Assembly: GCA_012511315.1 (NCBI GenBank)
Contig: JAAZGI010000125.1
Coordinates: forward strand, 1 to 13,518
From: Clostridium sp.
GTDB taxonomy: Bacteria; Bacillota; Clostridia; Clostridiales; Clostridiaceae
Reading direction: 5' to 3'
Length of the DNA stretch: 13,518 bases
The notes under the pieces were generated by a model. That model saw only the letters and a list, made by a program, of their open reading frames with translations. It did not search any database and was not told where the DNA came from. The stretch's first letter is position 1. Every line of letters begins with the position of its first letter. Both the position numbers and the translations under genes were made by a program. Shown here piece by piece: positions 6,805 to 13,439 of the stretch.

Positions 6805-8286
6805 TTATTGAACAATGGTTCCATCTTTTGAGTCTTTAACGGTATAGCCCATGGCTGTTAGTTCATCCCTTAACTGATCAGATAAGGCGTAGTTTTTATT
6901 AACTCGAGCTTCATCTCGCTGTGCCATGAGTTCGATAACAGCAGTTGGTAATTCTTGGTGGCTTTCCTCAACATCCTTTAGTCCCAAACCGAGAACTTCG
7001 TCAAAGATTAAAACTGTCTTTAATTTGTCAGGATCTTTTACGGAATCATCTTTAAGTAAATTCCAAAGGGTACCAAGAGCTTTAGAAACGTTGAGATCTT
7101 GGAAAATATCACCAAAGAATTGGAGCATGTACCGTTCATCAGCTGTACCTTGTGTTTCAACAGTTGATTTTTTAAGCTCAATGATCCGGTTACGTAGCCG
7201 TGCATAGGAGGTCCTGGCAGCATCCATAGCTTCCCAGGTAAAGGTTAATTGCTTGGAATAGTTAGCGTTAAGGCAGAAGTATCGATAGTCCAATGGATCG
7301 TAGCCTTCCTCGCGAAGTGAGCTAACGGTTAGGAAGTTACCAGTGGATTTACTCATTTTAACATTACCTTGGAGAACTAAAAATTCAGCGTGGTACCAGT
7401 AGTTGCACCAAGGGTGACCCAAGTAACTTTCAGACTGAGCAATTTCATTGGTGTGGTGAACTTTAATGTGGTCTGTACCACCAGCATGGAAGTCTAATCG
7501 ATCCCCAAGATATTTAATGGACAATGCAGAACATTCTAGATGCCAGCCAGGGAAGCCAATACCCCATGGAGAATCCCATTCCATTTGACGTTGTTCACCA
7601 TCCTTGGAAAACTTCCAAAGGGCAAAGTCTGTGATATTGCGCTTTTCTTGGTTTAATTCAACTCGCGCTCCACCTTGTAAATTTTCCACATCAATTTGAC
7701 CAAAATCAGCATACTGGGGAAATTTTTCTGTGTCAAAATAAACACCGTCGTTGGTTTCATAGGTAAAGCCTTTCTCCTGGAGAACCTCAATGATGTGGAG
7801 CTGTTCGTCAATATGTCCTGCAGCAGAGGCCCAAAGAGTCGGATCCATGCAGTTCAGGGACTCAAAGTCATCTCTAAATTTTTCGAAGTAGTGATAGGCT
7901 AAATGCCACGCGTCCATACCCATTTCTCGAGCGGACTTCTCCATTTTGTCATCGCCCTCATCCGCATCGTCCGTTAGATGCCCAACATCCGTAATGTTCA
8001 TCACGTGTTTCACCTTATAACCATAAAGAATCAAAGCCTTTTTCAAAATATCCTCTGAAATATAGGTTCTGAGATTGCCGATATGTGCGTCTTTATATAC
8101 GGTGGGGCCGCAAGTGTATAAGCTCACTTGACCTGGAGTTACAGGAATAAATTCTTCTGAGCTACGGGTTCTGGTATTGTAGATCATAAATTTCAGATCA
8201 TGCTTTTTAATAAACTGAGAAATATCAGTAAATTGATAATCTTTTTTTCCTGGGATGATATTAGGTAAAACTTTATTGTCTGTCAT
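6805..8286 (-). CDS. cysS: Cysteine--tRNA ligase (CysRS)
   Basis: A class I aminoacyl-tRNA synthetase that charges tRNA-Cys in the cytosol. In the 493-residue form starting at 8286, the HIGH motif is HIGN (68-71, in KDAHIGNLRTY) and KMSKS is at 310-314. Zinc ligands are expected at Cys59 (YTCGPTVY), Cys252 (WHLECSAL), His277 and Glu281 (HHTNEIAQS). The catalytic core and the C-terminal DALR/anticodon helices look complete. Relative to E. coli CysRS there is an N-terminal extension of about 30 residues. The longest frame opens at ATG 8301, but that ATG is part of the ribosome binding site: GGAGG lies 8 nt before ATG 8286, which is therefore the better start. A single-gene unit with an extended +10 promoter, a leader hairpin and a terminator. 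Attenuation is suggested by the leader. Confidence 0.97.
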   Translation of the reverse strand: MTDNKVLPNIIPGKKDYQFTDISQFIKKHDLKFMIYNTRTRSSEEFIPVTPGQVSLYTCGPTVYKDAHIGNLRTYISEDILKKALILYGYKVKHVMNITDVGHLTDDADEGDDKMEKSAREMGMDAWHLAYHYFEKFRDDFESLNCMDPTLWASAAGHIDEQLHIIEVLQEKGFTYETNDGVYFDTEKFPQYADFGQIDVENLQGGARVELNQEKRNITDFALWKFSKDGEQRQMEWDSPWGIGFPGWHLECSALSIKYLGDRLDFHAGGTDHIKVHHTNEIAQSESYLGHPWCNYWYHAEFLVLQGNVKMSKSTGNFLTVSSLREEGYDPLDYRYFCLNANYSKQLTFTWEAMDAARTSYARLRNRIIELKKSTVETQGTADERYMLQFFGDIFQDLNVSKALGTLWNLLKDDSVKDPDKLKTVLIFDEVLGLGLKDVEESHQELPTAVIELMAQRDEARVNKNYALSDQLRDELTAMGYTVKDSKDGTIVQ

Positions 8287-8318
8287 GGGTGGAACCTCCA
8301 TCTATTTTCATATAATAA

Positions 8319-8341
8319 AGCCACGCCCCAGAGGCATGGCT
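8319..8341 (-). terminator. Intrinsic terminator inside the cysS leader (attenuator candidate)
   Basis: On the minus strand AGCCATGCC-TCTGG-GGCGTGGCT forms a 9 bp stem (one U-G) followed by TTATTATAT. It lies between the cysS promoter (8466-8494) and the cysS start, 32 nt before the ATG. A terminator placed between a promoter and its gene is the signature of conditional attenuation. An alternative reading is that it ends the araC transcript arriving from upstream. Confidence 0.72.
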
Positions 8342-8409
8342 GGTATCCATTTAAAAGATTCTAATTAAACTGCAGCTCAACTGCCATTGAGAAAATGAGT
8401 TTAGTAAGC

Positions 8410-8429
8410 AGAATGATAATAATCACTCT
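8410..8429 (-). other. Leader stem-loop of cysS
   Basis: AGAGTGAT and ATCATTCT pair over 8 bp with one G-U and a UAUU loop in the minus-strand transcript. The DNA here, read on the plus strand, also contains GATAATAATC, which resembles a Fur hexamer pair, but overall it matches only about 10 of 14 positions of the Fur consensus. Confidence 0.5.
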
Positions 8430-8465
8430 TGGATGCAGTGTTAATCATCTTTATTGGTCGCCTAA

Positions 8466-8494
8466 ATTATACCATATCCAACCAGGTAAATAAA
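8466..8494 (-). promoter_or_regulatory. cysS promoter (extended -10)
   Basis: TGGTATAAT gives a perfect -10 with a TGn extension at 8474-8466. The -35 at 17 bp spacing is weak (TTTATT), as is typical for extended -10 promoters. Transcription would begin near 8459. Confidence 0.65.
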
Positions 8495-8572
8495 AAGCAA
8501 GAATCATCAATCAAGGGAGAACTAAAAAATAAAGTATTTAGGTTTTCAATGAGGAGTATAAAATGCAGAATC

Positions 8573-9298
8573 TTATAAAGAAGCTTGCCGCCGGTATTGA
8601 ACTGGCGTCATATTCAACATTCGTTTAAAGGTAGTGGTGAAATAATTCTGACTGCTAAAACCTACCGACAAAGCCACCTCAAGAACCGAGCAATTATTTT
8701 GAGCCAAGTAACGTTTGCTTTTTTCTATCCTTACTTGATTTAAGTAAGTTGTGAAGGTCTTGCCGGTTTCTTGTTTAAACAAGGTGCAAAAATAACTTTT
8801 GTTCAGATTAAGAAACTCAACCATCTCGCCCAAGCTGATGGGGTTTTTATAATTGGAGTGAATATAATCTAAAGCGCGTCGAACATTTAAGCTATAGCAG
8901 GTGGATTGATTTTTAATGGGGGTTCGTAGAAGACTAGCACCAATTAAATCAAGGGTCTGGTTGTTATAAAAACAAATTTCAAACTGAGAGATTCTGGCTA
9001 AGTCTTGTCTAGTGTATGGGCCGATTAAGACAAAGCCATCTTGGTATTTGTATTTATTAATAAAGTAAGCTGTATATCGTTGGCCCAGAGGACTAGTTAG
9101 CGTTAAAGCGATGGGGGCATCAGGTTCTGACAAAACCATAGTCTCTATTAAATTGTTATATATGTCATAGTCATTGTGGATAAAATGACTTCCAGCATTA
9201 AAAACTATTTTCCCATCGCTAGAGAAAGCACTACTGGGAATTTTGGTGGCTGCATAAAAATCTTCTGCAACCCGGCGGGGGTTTCGCTCGAGAAACAT
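8573..9298 (-). CDS. AraC-family transcriptional regulator, probable siderophore-uptake activator
   Basis: A DNA-binding regulator of 241 residues. The C-terminal ~100 residues contain both AraC helix-turn-helix motifs: ISLGEMVEFLNLNKSYFCTL then VLEVALSVGFSSQNYFTTTF, ending in the family signature TPVQYRR. The N-terminal ~135 residues (FYAATKIPSSAF, later GFVLIGPYTRQDL) form a putative sensing domain that I cannot name; it is not the fused binding-protein domain of Bacillus Btr. The longest frame starts at TTG 9355 without a ribosome binding site. ATG 9298, with AAAGGA 8 nt upstream, is preferred; ATG 9307 is possible. It is divergent from the siderophore importer, with a shared Fur-like site between. 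AraC activators next to siderophore genes commonly bind the ferric siderophore and switch on the transporter, which is the likely role here by inference. Confidence 0.88.
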   Translation of the reverse strand: MFLERNPRRVAEDFYAATKIPSSAFSSDGKIVFNAGSHFIHNDYDIYNNLIETMVLSEPDAPIALTLTSPLGQRYTAYFINKYKYQDGFVLIGPYTRQDLARISQFEICFYNNQTLDLIGASLLRTPIKNQSTCYSLNVRRALDYIHSNYKNPISLGEMVEFLNLNKSYFCTLFKQETGKTFTTYLNQVRIEKSKRYLAQNNCSVLEVALSVGFSSQNYFTTTFKRMLNMTPVQYRRQASL

Positions 9299-9408
9299 AG
9301 GCTTCATCCTTTCAGGTAAAATAAAATTCTTTCTAGTTGCGGTACGATTACCCAAATATAGTGATAAAAAAACGAATAAACCAAAAGATAAAGAAGTTGA
9401 GCTTGGTT

Positions 9409-9437
9409 ATTATAAATGAGAGTTATTATCAACTAGC
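9409..9437 (-). promoter_or_regulatory. Candidate araC-regulator promoter
   Basis: A perfect TATAAT on the minus strand (9414-9409) with a poor -35 (GCTAGT at 9437-9432, 17 bp spacer). The spacer is occupied exactly by the Fur-like 15-mer. The predicted leader is about 100 nt to ATG 9298. Confidence 0.5.
9417..9431. promoter_or_regulatory. Fur-box-like operator in the divergent araC/siderophore intergenic region
   Basis: TGAGAGTTATTATCA matches the Bacillus 7-1-7 Fur consensus TGATAATNATTATCA at 12 of 14 specified positions; the second half is perfect and the first has two changes. It lies in the spacer of the minus-strand promoter and over the -35 of the plus-strand promoter. Iron-loaded Fur bound here would block both. 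PerR or Zur boxes are similar, but the downstream iron-uptake genes favour Fur. Confidence 0.7.
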
Positions 9438-9450
9438 TATGGATTATTAT
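9423..9450 (+). promoter_or_regulatory. Candidate promoter of the siderophore operon
   Basis: TATTAT (9445-9450) with TTATTA (9423-9428) at 16 bp spacing, or alternatively TATATC (9448-9453) with TTATCA (9426-9431) at 16 bp. Both place the -35 within the Fur-like site and give a leader of only ~20 nt that contains the AAAGGAGG ribosome binding site. The weak -35 fits activator dependence. Confidence 0.45.
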
Positions 9451-9475
9451 ATCAATCTGAAAAGGAGGCGTCAAT

Positions 9476-10447
9476 GTGGAAGCTAATTCCCCTCGGCCTA
9501 TGAAAAATGGCTATTTAATTGCATTATTACTTATTTTGTCCATGGGTTCTCTTCTCATTGGTGCAAAACCAGTTAGCTTATGTGTTTTTTTTCAAGGTGG
9601 CGAAACGGAAGTTTTGGTTATGGCATTAAGCCGGATTCCGAGACTTTTAAGTATCTTAATGACAGGCATGGCACTCAGTATCTCAGGGCTGATTATGCAG
9701 CAAATTACTCGCAATAAATTTGTGTCACCAACCACAGCGGCTACCATGGACTCAGCTCGAATGGGAATTCTCTTTGCCATGGTCATTTTACCGGCAGCAA
9801 CAACCATTGAGAAAATGATGATTGCCTTTGCCTTTGCTCTAGCCGGCACCTTCTTGTTTATGTATATCTTGGGAAAGATTAAAGCTAAAAATGTCATTAT
9901 TATCCCCTTGGTGGGATTAATATTGGGTAATTTGATTGATTCTGTGACCACCTTTTTCGCTTATCGCTTTGATTTGGTTCAGAATGTAAATTCCTGGCTT
10001 CAAGGATCTTTCTCCATGGTAACTAAGGGCCGCTACGAAATAATTTTTATTTCCTTGCCTCTTCTAGCGATCGCCTGGGTTTATGCCAATAAATTCACCA
10101 TTGCTGGTATGGGCGAGGATTTTGCCCGAAATCTTGGTTTGAATTACCGGTTAATCGTAAATGTAGGCTTAGCCTTGGTAGCTTTAATTTCAAGTGCTGT
10201 ATTAGTCACTGTGGGAAACATTCCTTTTATAGGCTTAATCATTCCCAATATCGTAACCATGGTACGAGGGGACCATGTTCGAAACAATCTAGCAACCACC
10301 GCACTTCTTGGAGCAGTCTTTGTCTTAGTGTGCGATATGTTAGGGCGAGTGTTAATTTGGCCCTATGAAATCTCCATATCTTTGACCGCTGGAGTTATCG
10401 GTAGCATCATCTTTTTGTATTTAATCCTTAAGGGGGTGAAGCACTGA
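9476..10447 (+). CDS. yclN: Iron-siderophore ABC transporter permease (YclN/FatD-like)
   Basis: The first FecCD-type membrane subunit, 323 residues with about nine or ten membrane helices. The stretch MSISGLIMQQITRNKFVSPT (residues 61-80) and the following TAATMDSARMGIL are nearly identical to what I recall of Bacillus subtilis YclN, the petrobactin permease. GMGEDFARNLGLNYR (about residue 211) is the cytosolic coupling helix that docks on the ATPase. GTG at 9476 has AAAGGAGG 7 nt upstream. A competing out-of-frame ATG lies 2 nt earlier (see findings), and ATG 9500 is an internal alternative start that would shorten the N-terminus by eight residues. It pairs with the next permease to form the translocation pore. 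The operon is probably iron-repressed and possibly AraC-activated. Confidence 0.93.
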   Translation: MEANSPRPMKNGYLIALLLILSMGSLLIGAKPVSLCVFFQGGETEVLVMALSRIPRLLSILMTGMALSISGLIMQQITRNKFVSPTTAATMDSARMGILFAMVILPAATTIEKMMIAFAFALAGTFLFMYILGKIKAKNVIIIPLVGLILGNLIDSVTTFFAYRFDLVQNVNSWLQGSFSMVTKGRYEIIFISLPLLAIAWVYANKFTIAGMGEDFARNLGLNYRLIVNVGLALVALISSAVLVTVGNIPFIGLIIPNIVTMVRGDHVRNNLATTALLGAVFVLVCDMLGRVLIWPYEISISLTAGVIGSIIFLYLILKGVKH

Positions 10448-11391
10448 TGAAGCGGAAATTACTTTTTTTAAGCTTGATATTAATCGTCGGCATTCTACTA
10501 TTTTTATTTTGGGATTTGTCATTAGCTAGCTATCAATATGCTCTGTCTAGAAGGATACCAAAGGTGGTGGCAATTCTTTTAACCGGTAGTGCCATCGGGT
10601 TTTCGTCCTTAGTTTTTCAAACGATTACCAACAATCGGATCCTCACCCCTAGTGTATTAGGGTTGGATTCCTTGTATGTTTTTATTCAAACCACCATGAT
10701 TTTCTTGTTGGGTTCTCAAGCCATAGCAAAACTTGATGGTAGAATTGGTTTTCTGATTGCAGTAGGCGTCATGATATGTTTTAGTGTCATTATTTTGGGT
10801 TGGATTTTAAAGAAAGTAAGAGGCAGTATTTATTTGCTTCTTTTAGTTGGAATTGTAACTGGAACTTTGTTTCGAAGCGGCTCCTCTTTCTTGCAGGTTA
10901 TTATTGACCCCAATGAGTTTTTAATTCTACAGGGTAGCATGTTTGCAAGTTTTAACAATATTAATACCGGCATATTGGTGCTGGCTGGAGTTTTGATGGT
11001 CGGAGCCATTGTAATAGGATTTTTGAAACATCAGACAATGGATGTTTTAGCTTTAGGTCGCGATAGCGCCATTAACCTGGGCGTCAATTACAATGCGTTA
11101 ACAAAGCAAATTTTATTGATTGTCGCCATTTTAGTATCAGTATCTACAGCCCTTGTTGGTCCCATTACTTTTCTAGGAGTTTTGGTGACGAATTTAGCGC
11201 GAGAATACTTAAAAACCCATCGTCACTTCCACCTTTTAATTGGCTCCATGCTAGTAGGCTGTATTGCTTTGATTTTTGGCCAGCTTCTAGTTGAGCAGGT
11301 ATTTCATTTCAATACACCCATTAGTGTCATGATTAACTTTATCGGTGGTCTCTATTTCATTCGTCTGTTATTAAAGGAGAGTCAACTTTAG
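10447..11391 (+). CDS. yclO: Iron-siderophore ABC transporter permease (YclO/FatC-like)
   Basis: The second FecCD-family permease, 314 residues. Its start overlaps the yclN-like stop by one base (TGATG), with AAGGGGGTG as ribosome binding site, so the two subunits are translationally coupled. It has an N-terminal membrane helix (LLFLSLILIVGILLFLFWDL), then RRIPKVVAILLTGSAIGFSSLVFQTITNNRILTPSVLG, divided over the second helix and loop, which is the family hallmark. The coupling-helix segment LALGRDSAINLGVNYNAL is near residues 201-218. GPITFLGVLVTNLARE near 239-254 is another conserved FecCD segment. Two different permeases, rather than one protein used twice, match the yclNOPQ/ceuBCDE/fatDCB type. 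It acts in the cytoplasmic membrane with the neighbouring gene products. Confidence 0.93.
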   Translation: MKRKLLFLSLILIVGILLFLFWDLSLASYQYALSRRIPKVVAILLTGSAIGFSSLVFQTITNNRILTPSVLGLDSLYVFIQTTMIFLLGSQAIAKLDGRIGFLIAVGVMICFSVIILGWILKKVRGSIYLLLLVGIVTGTLFRSGSSFLQVIIDPNEFLILQGSMFASFNNINTGILVLAGVLMVGAIVIGFLKHQTMDVLALGRDSAINLGVNYNALTKQILLIVAILVSVSTALVGPITFLGVLVTNLAREYLKTHRHFHLLIGSMLVGCIALIFGQLLVEQVFHFNTPISVMINFIGGLYFIRLLLKESQL

Positions 11392-11393
11392 CA

Positions 11394-12191
11394 ATGATTA
11401 CAGTTAAAAATTTATTTAAACGCTATGATACCAAAGACGTTGTATCGAATGTTTCTCTCAATATCCAACCCGGCAAAATCACCTCTTTCATCGGACCGAA
11501 TGGAGCTGGTAAAAGCACGCTTTTAGCCATGATTTCCCGGCTCACAGAATCCAATGAGGGCGACGTTACAATCGATGGAATTTCTTTAAGGAATTGGAAA
11601 AGTCGAGATTTAGCTCGTAAGGTGTCGATTTTAAAACAGTCTAACGATATCAATGTTCGCTTAACGGTTCGTGAACTGATTTCCTTTGGCCGGTTTCCCT
11701 ATTCAAAGGGAAATTTAAACAAGGAGGATCAAGAGATTATTGATCAAGCCATTGGCTATCTAAAGTTAGAGGAGATTCAGGATCGATATATTAATGAGTT
11801 ATCAGGTGGTCAGAAGCAGCGAGCCTATATCGCTATGGTGCTAGCCCAAGATACGGATTATATTCTTTTGGATGAACCATTAAATAATTTGGATATGAAA
11901 AATGCAGTGGAAATCATGAAAATTCTTCGCCGGATTGTGGATGAGCTGGATAAGACGGTGGTGATTGTGATTCATGATATTAACTTTGCCTCATGCTATT
12001 CAGACCGGATTGTAGCCTTGGCCGATGGGAAAGTTCGTTTCCATGATGATACGGATCAAATCATCAACAGTAAAGTGTTAGCGGACCTGTTTGAGATGCC
12101 TTTTCAAGTTCATCGAATTGGTGGTAAGAAAATATGCACCTACTATGGAGATGAAACGAGGCAGAAGAATTCAATGTCGACTGCCGTTTAA
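11394..12191 (+). CDS. yclP: Iron-siderophore ABC transporter ATPase (YclP-like)
   Basis: A 265-residue ATPase that drives siderophore import. Walker A is GPNGAGKST (34-42), the Q-loop is Q82 (SILKQS), the intact ABC signature is LSGGQKQR (136-143), Walker B is YILLDEP (155-161) with the D-loop NNLD, and the switch histidine is H194 (VIVIHDINFA). SFGRFPYSKG and QDTDYILLDEPLNNLD are strikingly YclP-like. The signature is canonical, unlike in the two exporter ATPases of this window. ATG 11394 is the only sensible start, two bases after the yclO-like stop. However, the best ribosome binding site (AAAGGAGA) ends ~13 nt away, unusually distant, so coupling to the upstream stop may be needed. A short C-terminal tail (QKNSMSTAV) is not conserved in type. 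Confidence 0.95.
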   Translation: MITVKNLFKRYDTKDVVSNVSLNIQPGKITSFIGPNGAGKSTLLAMISRLTESNEGDVTIDGISLRNWKSRDLARKVSILKQSNDINVRLTVRELISFGRFPYSKGNLNKEDQEIIDQAIGYLKLEEIQDRYINELSGGQKQRAYIAMVLAQDTDYILLDEPLNNLDMKNAVEIMKILRRIVDELDKTVVIVIHDINFASCYSDRIVALADGKVRFHDDTDQIINSKVLADLFEMPFQVHRIGGKKICTYYGDETRQKNSMSTAV

Positions 12192-12314
12192 GGATCAACG
12201 AAGGGAACTTTAAACCCCAAAACCAAAACTAACAAAAATTATAAAAACGATTGTTTGATAGCAACTCTGGACGGGAAAATCTATACAAAAAATTAAAAAA
12301 GGAAAATAATTATA
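12192..12314 (+). other. AT-rich gap before the binding-protein gene
   Basis: 123 nt within the operon. I see no hairpin terminator and no promoter with correct spacing (TTGATA and TATACA are 21 bp apart). The ribosome binding site AAAGGA is 11 nt from the ATG, so initiation may be weak. The lipoprotein gene is probably co-transcribed with the transporter; an extra promoter or processing site is possible. Confidence 0.4.
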
Positions 12315-13355
12315 ATGAATGCAATGAAGGATTTTAAAAGCAATAAAGGATTAAATGTAAACAAGCAAAACAAGCTAAACACAAGGAAGAGCCGGGCAAG
12401 AGGGCTAGGGTTCAAGTTTCAATTGATAGCTCCCATTTTAGGGCTGACTCTGTTTTTATCAGCTTGCTCGAAGCTTGGTTTAGAAGAAAGTAAGGCAGGT
12501 GAGGGGAAAGAGGTAGGTGAACAGATAACCATTAACCATGAGCTAGGTGAGGCCAAGGTGGCTACTAACCCTGAGCGTATTGTTGTATTTGATTATAGTT
12601 TATTAGATATTCTTGATTATTTGGAGGTGTCGGTGGTGGGTCTTCCTAAATCATCCTTGCCAAGTTTTTTATCTAAATATCAAGATGAATCCTATGGTGA
12701 TGTTGGTACCTTAAAAGAACCAGACTTTGAGAAAGTCTTTGAGTTGAAGCCTGATTTAATATTAATATCCTCAAGAACCCAAGGAGCTTACGAGGAGCTA
12801 AATAAAATTGCCCCAACAGTTTATTTAGCAGTGGACAATTCAGATTATATGAAATCGGTCCGTGAGAATGTTAGTACTCTCACTAAATTAGTAGGGAAGG
12901 TGGATAGTGGGGAGAGTGAATTGAAAAAGCTAGAAGATCAAGCGCTTAATATTCAGGCGAAAGCTGAGGCGAAGGGTGAAAATGCCTTGATTTTATTAGC
13001 TAACGACGGCAGTCTAAGTGTCTATGGCAAGGATTCCCGCTTTGGTCTGATTCATCATGCCCTTGGATTTGCTCAAGCGGATACAGGCATCGAGGAATCC
13101 ACCCATGGGCAAAATGTCACCTATGAATATATTTTAGAAAAAGATCCAGATCACTTATTTGTGATTGATCGCAACCAGGTGGTAGGTGGCGAAGTGGATG
13201 CAAGTAGTGTTATGAACAATGAGATTCTTAGTGGAATCAAAGCCACAATAAATAACACTGTCCACTATTTAGATGCTGAGGTCTGGTATATAACCTCTGG
13301 TGGCTTGATTGGAACAGGAAAAATGTTAGATGAAATAGAGAAAGTCCTAAAGTAG
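12315..13355 (+). CDS. yclQ: Siderophore-binding lipoprotein (YclQ/FatB/CeuE-like)
   Basis: The extracellular, lipid-anchored receptor of the importer, 346 residues. The signal sequence is unusually long: ~34 basic/polar residues, a hydrophobic core (FQLIAPILGLTLFL), then the lipobox LSAC with Cys51 as lipidation site. The mature part is a class III periplasmic-binding fold (PBP-like, FatB subfamily). Arg154 (ISSRTQG), Arg242 (KDSRFG) and Arg286 (VIDRN), plus His264 (STHGQ) and Tyr325 (VWYITSGG), have the same intervals as the CeuE residues Arg118/205/249, His227 and Tyr288 (87/88, 44, 22 and 39 residues apart). That predicts binding of ferric catecholates. It is last in the operon, as in yclNOPQ, with a 123 nt gap that may let it be expressed at a different level. 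The identity is very likely; the exact siderophore is not known. Confidence 0.95.
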   Translation: MNAMKDFKSNKGLNVNKQNKLNTRKSRARGLGFKFQLIAPILGLTLFLSACSKLGLEESKAGEGKEVGEQITINHELGEAKVATNPERIVVFDYSLLDILDYLEVSVVGLPKSSLPSFLSKYQDESYGDVGTLKEPDFEKVFELKPDLILISSRTQGAYEELNKIAPTVYLAVDNSDYMKSVRENVSTLTKLVGKVDSGESELKKLEDQALNIQAKAEAKGENALILLANDGSLSVYGKDSRFGLIHHALGFAQADTGIEESTHGQNVTYEYILEKDPDHLFVIDRNQVVGGEVDASSVMNNEILSGIKATINNTVHYLDAEVWYITSGGLIGTGKMLDEIEKVLK

Positions 13356-13419
13356 CCTTTTAGTTTAGGTGAGAAAAACTTCCCCTGGACATTGAGGCTT
13401 GAGGTAAATGAAGACAAGA

Positions 13420-13439
13420 AGCGCTCAAGGAAGAGTGCT
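13420..13439 (+). other. Weak stem-loop downstream of the siderophore operon
   Basis: AGCGCTC-AAGGAA-GAGTGCT forms a 7 bp stem with one G-U, 65 nt after the binding-protein stop. It lacks a T-run, so termination is doubtful. Nothing else is recognisable in 13356-13518, which is purine-rich non-coding sequence; the real operon terminator may lie beyond the window. Confidence 0.3.

Larger units (their letters stand above)
8287..8459 (-). promoter_or_regulatory. Structured cysS 5' leader, possible atypical riboswitch/T-box
   Basis: About 173 nt from the predicted start site to the codon. It contains a stem-loop (AGAGTGAT-TATT-ATCATTCT, at 8410-8429), a small GCAG/CTGC hairpin near 8370, and the terminator hairpin. 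Many Bacillota aminoacyl-tRNA synthetase genes have T-box leaders, but the conserved AGGGTGGNACCGCG is absent. The nearest text is TGGATACCAGCC just before the terminator. AUGGC upstream could pair with GCCAU of the terminator arm, but only over 5 bp. The class is therefore unresolved. Confidence 0.45.

Noticed and set aside
6926..7902. Several open frames of 60-93 codons within cysS on both strands
   Set aside because: They overlap the clearly coding cysS frame and show no motif or ribosome binding site; shadow frames.
8284..8300. Plus-strand ATGGGTGGAACCTCC, which resembles the T-box core
   Set aside because: It is the reverse complement of the cysS ribosome binding site and start. No plus-strand gene or terminator/antiterminator follows, and the GCG end is missing. 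A similar text occurs at 5184-5198 for the same reason.
8409..8431. Second Fur box in the cysS leader (GATAATAATC)
   Set aside because: Only about 10 of 14 consensus positions match, it lies ~35 nt downstream of the predicted start, and an RNA stem explains the symmetry as well.
9592..9951. Minus-strand 119-codon frame inside the first siderophore permease
   Set aside because: Fully antisense to a conserved FecCD permease, with hydrophobic composition mirrored from it and no supporting signals.
12255..12287. Promoter TTGATA...TATACA before the binding-protein gene
   Set aside because: The spacer is 21 bp, outside the functional range of about 15-19 bp.
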